A stretch of 64,000 nucleotides of DNA. It comes from Prevotella sp. UBA4268 (lineage in GTDB: Bacteria; Bacteroidota; Bacteroidia; Bacteroidales; Bacteroidaceae). Shown here piece by piece: positions 59,226 through 64,000 of the stretch. The stretch is taken from the NCBI GenBank assembly GCA_002395135.1, contig DGWC01000055.1, positions 73,501 through 137,500 of the forward strand, given 5' to 3'. Within the stretch, counting starts at the first letter, position 1, and every line of letters begins with the position of its first letter. Position numbers and translations under genes: made by a program. The notes below the pieces were generated by a model. That model made no database searches. It saw only the letters and a program-made list of their open reading frames with translations, and was not told the DNA's origin.

Positions 59226-62135
59226 TTAATCAGACGTTGTCCTGAATGTTGATGTGTCTGGGATTACTTTTACTTTGCTGCTCGAGTTGTTTCCTTCCTG
59301 AACCACTTGAATCTGAATGGGGATGCGTTCCTGCAATTCCTCCACGTGGCTGATAATCCCTACATGTCGGCCAGATTTTGTGTGCAGTGAACGTAATGTG
59401 TTGATAGCATTCTGCAGGGGCTCGCCACTGAGGGTGCCAAATCCCTCGTCGATAAACAGCGTATCTACAGCCAACTGTTGACCGATGTCACTAAGTGCAA
59501 GGGCCAGTGATAGCGACACAAGGAAACTCTCGCCACCAGAAATCGTACTGGCAGCACGGCTAACATAGCCTTGATAAGCATCTTCGAGAAGAATGATAAA
59601 GGTGCCGGGAGAAACTTTAAGCGTATAGCGGTCAGTCAATGTCTTCATATAGTTGTTGGCCGAATGTATCAGACTGGTAAGCACATAACTTTGGGCAATT
59701 TTCCTGAACTTACTTCCCGTTGAGTCGCCAATCAAAGCATTCAGACGGAACCATTTCTTATAGTCTGCTTTTTTGTTCTCTTCGTCGGCCATCAATGCGC
59801 CAAGACGCTTCTTGTTGTCATCGTCAGATTTCAATTCCTGACAGAGTGCTCCTTTCCTTACACTGGCCTCTGTCATGAGTCTATCACTCTCAAGGATTCT
59901 CGTTTCGAGTGCTTCTGCTGTATCACCTTGAGCATATTCAGGCTTGTTTAGCAAATGCTCTTCTTGCTGTTTTATGGCAGCCTGTAGCAGTGTCTTTTGA
60001 GTCAATTCATTGCGACGTGCTTTATCTAAAGCCTCATTTTTATTGCTGATGTCCTGTGCTGTGTATGCATTAAGAACTGTCAGTATATTTTCTGTGATGT
60101 CCTCATGATCTGAATAAAAACCAGCCAGTAGTTTCTGGTTCTCCTCAATGGTTGCAGTTAATTGCTGTACATCTTTTTGTTTGACATCTGCCAGTTCTTT
60201 TGCAACAGCAATCTTATGCTTACAGGCTTCAACTGCTTGCCTGTTCGTGTCAACTACGGCTTTCTTTGCATCCCAATCACTTCTCAATGCATCCAATACT
60301 TTTCTCTGCTCTTTGACCTGCTGCTCTTTTTGCTCCCCGTCTTTGATCCTTTCATCAAGTTCGGCAAGGCTTACGTCTGTTTTATTCTTTAGGCCTTTCA
60401 AGATGATACGCACATGATCATCGACGTCCTCAATGCCACATGCTTTGCATGCAACAGCCAGTTTCTTTTCTACATTCTCAACCGTCTTGTCTTTGTCAAG
60501 GTTTTCTTTATCCCGCAGCCAGGCTTGTGTGGCTGTTTTAATCTCTGCATCCAGTTTGTTTTTATCTGCAACAATGTCATTGTAATTCTTCTCTGCCTCT
60601 TTGAATGATGTTGTCAAAGTGGCCACCAGTTTAGCCAGTTCTTCTTCATGAGGGAGTTCTGATTCTATCTCTTGTCCACAAACAGGACATTTGTCGCCTA
60701 CGTGCAGTTTCTGGCGCATAGTCTGGGCAAACTTGTCTATAGTATCCTTCTGCTTGTCGAGCAACTCCTTACAGGTGTTCATCTTAATCTCTGCATCATG
60801 GATTCGGGCAGGGTACAGTTCAAGTTTCTTCTTATTCTCCTCAATGCTGGCCTGAGTCTGTGTAAGAGCCTGACGAGCATTCTCGACTTTCTCCTTTGCT
60901 TCTGCTAATGAAGTGAGCAGATCGTTGGCCGTCTTGATGTTTAGCAGCAGGTCTTTTGTTTCTTCATGTTGCTTGCGAAGTGCTGGCATGTTTAGTGCTG
61001 ACAAATTATCTTCCTGAGATTTTACAGCAACTTGTTGCCTTTCATACAGAACCTTGGCCGTCTCGGATTCTCTGCAGGATTTTTCGTATGCAGGGTTGAG
61101 TGTTTCTGTCAATGTTTTGTTTCCGGTTTCTATTACACCTCGTTGTAGGGCATATTCTTTTTCTTGTTGTTCAACGTTCTTGCTGGCATTGTTTTTCGTC
61201 GTCAGCCAGTTCCTGACATCGATTGTAGCCTGCCACCTGCTAACCAGCCCCTCTTCTTTCTTAAAGTCGTCGCTATGGGTGAAGGCTTTTGCTTTCTCGC
61301 TCTCTTCGGTAGCCTTCTTCACTTTCTCGGTCAGTTCAGCATCCGTCTTTAGCCAGTCGCACTTCTTTTTATCCGTTTCATATTGTTTCTTGATTTCTTG
61401 GTATTGGTTTTCGATAGCAGCGATTTCTTGTTTCTTATAGACAATTTCCTCTTCTGACAGTGTTTGGGTATTACTCACCAACTGCTGGGCATCTTCCCAC
61501 AACCGCTTTTTCTGATTGGTAACCTCATAGACCTTGGCACCAATTTGCGTATAAATGCTGACTCCAGTAATCTTCTCCAGAATCTCGGCCTTCTCGTCAT
61601 CTTTGCTATTCAGGAATCTGGAAAACTCTCCCTGGGCCAACAGTGTAGTGCGACAGAACTGCTTGAAGTCAAGTCCGATGGCAGCATATATTTCTTCGCG
61701 AATCTCCTTGTCCTTGTTTAAGCAGAGGTTGGTATTTAGATTCCGCAACTGCCACTCCTTAGACTTTAGGTTGCCTGTTGCCTTGTTCCTGGCTCGTGCC
61801 ACCGACCATGTGGCCTCATAGTTGATGCCATTGCTACCGATAAATGTCAATGTAACAAAGGCCTCACCTGTGTTTCTGCGCATCAGTTGTCTGGGATCGT
61901 CAATCTTTACAGGTTTTTCCCCGTCAGGTGTATCACCCTGCATCTTGGTGGCATCTAAACGTGGTGTATCTGCATACAATGCCAGACAGATGGCATCCAG
62001 TATGGTTGACTTTCCCGCACCAGTCTTACCTGTTATCAGAAACACCTCACTGTCAGCCAAAGGTTGTGCCTCAAAATCAATGATGGCATCTTCAATAGAT
62101 GCAATGTTATGTATGGTCAGTTTTTTTAACTTCAT
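59226..62135 (-). CDS. sbcC: Exonuclease SbcCD subunit C
   Basis: SbcC is the SMC-like ATPase of the SbcCD nuclease, which opens hairpins and trims DNA ends. The 969-residue protein has the Walker A LITGKTGAGKSTILDAICLA near 33-52 and long coiled-coil arms on either side of a zinc hook (GDKCPVCGQEIE, near residue 480). The C-terminal head carries ISGGESFLVSLSLALALSD and the Walker B DTLFIDEGFGTLSG. It is complete. A strong AAAGGAGG lies 8 bp before its start and overlaps the sbcD stop, so translation of the two is likely coupled. Confidence 0.95.
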   Translation of the reverse strand: MKLKKLTIHNIASIEDAIIDFEAQPLADSEVFLITGKTGAGKSTILDAICLALYADTPRLDATKMQGDTPDGEKPVKIDDPRQLMRRNTGEAFVTLTFIGSNGINYEATWSVARARNKATGNLKSKEWQLRNLNTNLCLNKDKEIREEIYAAIGLDFKQFCRTTLLAQGEFSRFLNSKDDEKAEILEKITGVSIYTQIGAKVYEVTNQKKRLWEDAQQLVSNTQTLSEEEIVYKKQEIAAIENQYQEIKKQYETDKKKCDWLKTDAELTEKVKKATEESEKAKAFTHSDDFKKEEGLVSRWQATIDVRNWLTTKNNASKNVEQQEKEYALQRGVIETGNKTLTETLNPAYEKSCRESETAKVLYERQQVAVKSQEDNLSALNMPALRKQHEETKDLLLNIKTANDLLTSLAEAKEKVENARQALTQTQASIEENKKKLELYPARIHDAEIKMNTCKELLDKQKDTIDKFAQTMRQKLHVGDKCPVCGQEIESELPHEEELAKLVATLTTSFKEAEKNYNDIVADKNKLDAEIKTATQAWLRDKENLDKDKTVENVEKKLAVACKACGIEDVDDHVRIILKGLKNKTDVSLAELDERIKDGEQKEQQVKEQRKVLDALRSDWDAKKAVVDTNRQAVEACKHKIAVAKELADVKQKDVQQLTATIEENQKLLAGFYSDHEDITENILTVLNAYTAQDISNKNEALDKARRNELTQKTLLQAAIKQQEEHLLNKPEYAQGDTAEALETRILESDRLMTEASVRKGALCQELKSDDDNKKRLGALMADEENKKADYKKWFRLNALIGDSTGSKFRKIAQSYVLTSLIHSANNYMKTLTDRYTLKVSPGTFIILLEDAYQGYVSRAASTISGGESFLVSLSLALALSDIGQQLAVDTLFIDEGFGTLSGEPLQNAINTLRSLHTKSGRHVGIISHVEELQERIPIQIQVVQEGNNSSSKVKVIPDTSTFRTTSD

Positions 62136-62149
62136 CGCCTTCGCCTCCT

Positions 62150-63337
62150 TTAATCATTTCGTGACTCATCTGTCACCATCGCTACCATCTTATTAAACAT
62201 CTCTTGCATCTCACTGTCAAAATCAATACCCATATCCTCGGCATATCTTTTGGCAATATCAATGGGGGCTTCCGCTTGGAACTCCTGAACGCTAAGTATC
62301 TTAGCCTTTGCTCGTTTTACAGCCTTACGTCTTGCATTGATGCAACAGAATCGGCACTTTTTGTCTTCTACAAGCAATGATGCCTCTGCTTGAGCCTCTA
62401 ATGGCAGGAAATCCTCCACTTCCACATTCAGACGGATGTATGCAGGAATATGAGCAGGGAATTGTGCCAACAACTCCTTGGCTTCTTCCCATGATGTAAA
62501 GCCATCTGTAGGCAGAGTCACTAAAGGATGTGGGTTTTCTATCTCAATTTCCTTTACCATTGGCTTTTCGCCGTGTCTGCCAATTTCCACGATACTAACT
62601 GAGTGGGCGAAATTTTCATCGAAACTCACGGGCAGCGGTGTACCGCAGTATCTTACATTGTGTTTGCCACTATGCACGTACTGCCCATGGTGTATATGAC
62701 CGAGTGCCAGATAGTCATACCCTTCACCCATCTGTTCCAGAGACATTGCATCTACGCCTCCTACGATGGTCGATTGGTGCTCACCATCGTCTTCTGTGAT
62801 ATGGTCATGCCCTGTATAATCACAGCCTCTGACAGTTGTATGAGCCGTCATTATCACAGGCAGTCCCTCGTGGTTCTTTTCATTTACAAGGTCTGTTAAC
62901 CGCTGAAAGAATCCCGCAGGTATATTCCTTTCTGCACAATAAGGTACTGCGATTACGAATCCTTTGTTTGGTACCTCAATGATGTGTGCTTCAGGGTTTT
63001 CTTTTTCTAATTGACCGATAGCAAATACATTCAATTCACGCCAAGGTGCTTGAAAAATCTCATGTTTGGTACCACTGTCATGATTACCGGCTGTCATGAC
63101 AATCACCATCTCTGGGTTTGCTTTGTGGATTTCTAACAGAGCATTCGTCAACATAGTCTGTACGGCCGATGACGAATTTGGGGTATGATATACGTCACCA
63201 CAAAGTAAAAACACATCGGGTTTTTGTTCCTTGACGATTTGGACCATCTGGAGTAACATCACCATCTGTTCCTCCGTCCTGTCATAGTTATATAACGTAT
63301 GGCCAAGATGCCAGTCGCTAGTATGTAATATCTTCAT
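62150..63337 (-). CDS. sbcD: Exonuclease SbcCD subunit D
   Basis: This metallophosphoesterase subunit of SbcCD has 395 residues. The motifs are MKILHTSDWHLGHTLYN (D-x-H), LLCGDVYHTPNSS (G-D), TAGNHDSGTKHE (G-N-H-D) and LGHIHHGQYVHSG (G-H-x-H), which give the two-Mn site. The C-terminal part (VEDFLPLEAQAEASLLVEDK) is the capping and SbcC-binding region. The ATG at 63337 was chosen, because the longer frame starts at a TTG (63349) that lies at the predicted transcription start. The gene is the first of the sbcDC pair. Confidence 0.94.
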   Translation of the reverse strand: MKILHTSDWHLGHTLYNYDRTEEQMVMLLQMVQIVKEQKPDVFLLCGDVYHTPNSSSAVQTMLTNALLEIHKANPEMVIVMTAGNHDSGTKHEIFQAPWRELNVFAIGQLEKENPEAHIIEVPNKGFVIAVPYCAERNIPAGFFQRLTDLVNEKNHEGLPVIMTAHTTVRGCDYTGHDHITEDDGEHQSTIVGGVDAMSLEQMGEGYDYLALGHIHHGQYVHSGKHNVRYCGTPLPVSFDENFAHSVSIVEIGRHGEKPMVKEIEIENPHPLVTLPTDGFTSWEEAKELLAQFPAHIPAYIRLNVEVEDFLPLEAQAEASLLVEDKKCRFCCINARRKAVKRAKAKILSVQEFQAEAPIDIAKRYAEDMGIDFDSEMQEMFNKMVAMVTDESRND

Positions 63338-64000
63338 ATTCTTTTGCAATTGTACTGCAAATATACGAAAAAACTTTGATTATGATTGGCCATTATGCCT
63401 ATAAACTAACAATATAGAATCGAATTATTTATGTCTATAAAGAGAATTAGGGTAGTTGTAGGTAGAATCGGAAAGTATAATAACGTGAGTTCAATGAGCC
63501 ATGTTTTGTGATAATTATTTGAATAATAGGTGATTGGCGATGTTGTTGGTATCTTTTATTTGCTACACGACAAGTTTCACTAAAGAATACCGCTAATGTT
63601 TACCGAGAACAATGTTATTCATTTCGTTCAAGGTAACTTCTGTATTTTTTGTACGCAGATGATTTTTGCAAGTTTATTGATGCGATGATGGCAAAATATA
63701 CCCATAAAGGAGACCAAAAGCGGAATTTCACCGCAAAGGGCGACTCTTCAATCCGATTTGCTATTGTCCTTCTATGACCGTCCTGCCGTCGGCGGTGCCA
63801 GCCATTCGTGTTCTGGTACTTGTCTTAAGCATGATTCCCATGAATATCTTGAATACTTTTTTGTGAATGACATAGTGATTGTTCGTGGGAGCCGCCGGCG
63901 GTCCGTGTGCAAATATTCCTTGTGGACAAGAACGGCCATTCGTGTTTCCATTTTCATCCGATGACTTTTCACCTGCAAGTGCACCGCTTTGCCGCCCCGT
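63338..64000. other. Intergenic region to the right edge
   Basis: This 663-bp stretch begins with the sbcDC promoter. The rest is AT-rich to about 63700 and then more GC-rich, with a duplicated GCCATTCGTGT element (63801 and 63935) and GCC(G/T)GC-rich words. Two short overlapping frames on opposite strands (about 68-70 codons) have no gene-like features. I see no gene, RNA or terminator. Confidence 0.6.
63358..63365 (-). promoter_or_regulatory. -7 box of sbcDC
   Basis: TATATTTG on the minus strand, 20 bp before the sbcD ATG. No clear TTTG at -33. Confidence 0.6.

Noticed and set aside
63758..63984. Overlapping 68- and 70-codon frames on opposite strands near the right edge
   Set aside because: Neither has a promoter, ribosome site or domain, and the region looks like decayed repeat sequence.

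Overview
The window looks like a chromosomal segment from a member of the Bacteroidota, most likely Prevotella or a close relative. The evidence is a BatC/BatD/BatE locus, an orphan SusC/SusD pair, a six-gene Na+-NQR operon, a DUF4492-cydA-cydB cluster, an HU-related protein followed by a 33-residue 'smalltalk' peptide, a TamB-family protein, and many promoters of the Bacteroidota type (TTTG, about 19-21 bp, TAnnTTTG). The genus is an inference. No rRNA, tRNA, transposase, integrase or cas gene was recognised.

Layout. 1-6071 (+): end of a Bat aerotolerance-type operon (BatC end, a BatD-BatE fusion), a PAP2 phosphatase, queA and a DUF2027/Smr protein. 6072-6624: a terminator, then an array of 15-bp near-palindromes at exact 22-bp spacing. 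6625-9508 (+): a phosphohexomutase and a PfkB sugar kinase. 9509-10267: 63-bp degenerate repeats, a terminator, a clear promoter and a long leader. 10268-22309 (+): an AT-rich surface-glycan locus (DUF1919 protein, GT10 fucosyltransferase, Wzx-type flippase, CDP-glycerol glycerophosphotransferase, two GT2, one GT4, a WbsX-type enzyme, two AT3 and two hexapeptide acyltransferases). No initiating transferase, polymerase or chain-length regulator was recognised in it.

22425-25040 (-): a small accessory module with smalltalk, an HU-related protein, a zinc-ribbon mini-protein, an M15 peptidase and a coiled-coil protein, with 9-bp degenerate repeats nearby. 25444-28107 (-): NADH pyrophosphatase and an exported 5'-nucleotidase. 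28207-33300: a short DnaJ-like protein convergent with tamB. 33450-39178 (+): nqrABCDEF. 39287-41489: two unknown proteins and mrp. 41595-46685 (-): a TolC / membrane-fusion / double-permease exporter without a local ATPase. 46936-49283 (-): a membrane-anchored coiled-coil protein and a CarboxypepD_reg-like exported protein. 49462-53148 (+): DUF4492, cydA, cydB and an exported cyclophilin. 53149-53862: a second 22-bp array. 53863-58794 (-): SusD and SusC. 59226-63337 (-): sbcD-sbcC.

How the parts fit together. Much of the window concerns the envelope and respiration. NQR and cytochrome bd would be the entry and exit of a short respiratory chain that makes a sodium gradient. Bat, TamB, SusCD, the exporter and the glycan locus build or use the envelope. 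The least explained signals are non-coding. Two 22-bp-periodic arrays share one near-palindromic motif whose A/T tracts recur about every 11 bp, and the same motif recurs in the mrp terminator stem. Other unexplained structures are a perfect 13-bp hairpin inside the cyclophilin signal-peptide codons and paired 17-bp repeats in the predicted susC leader.
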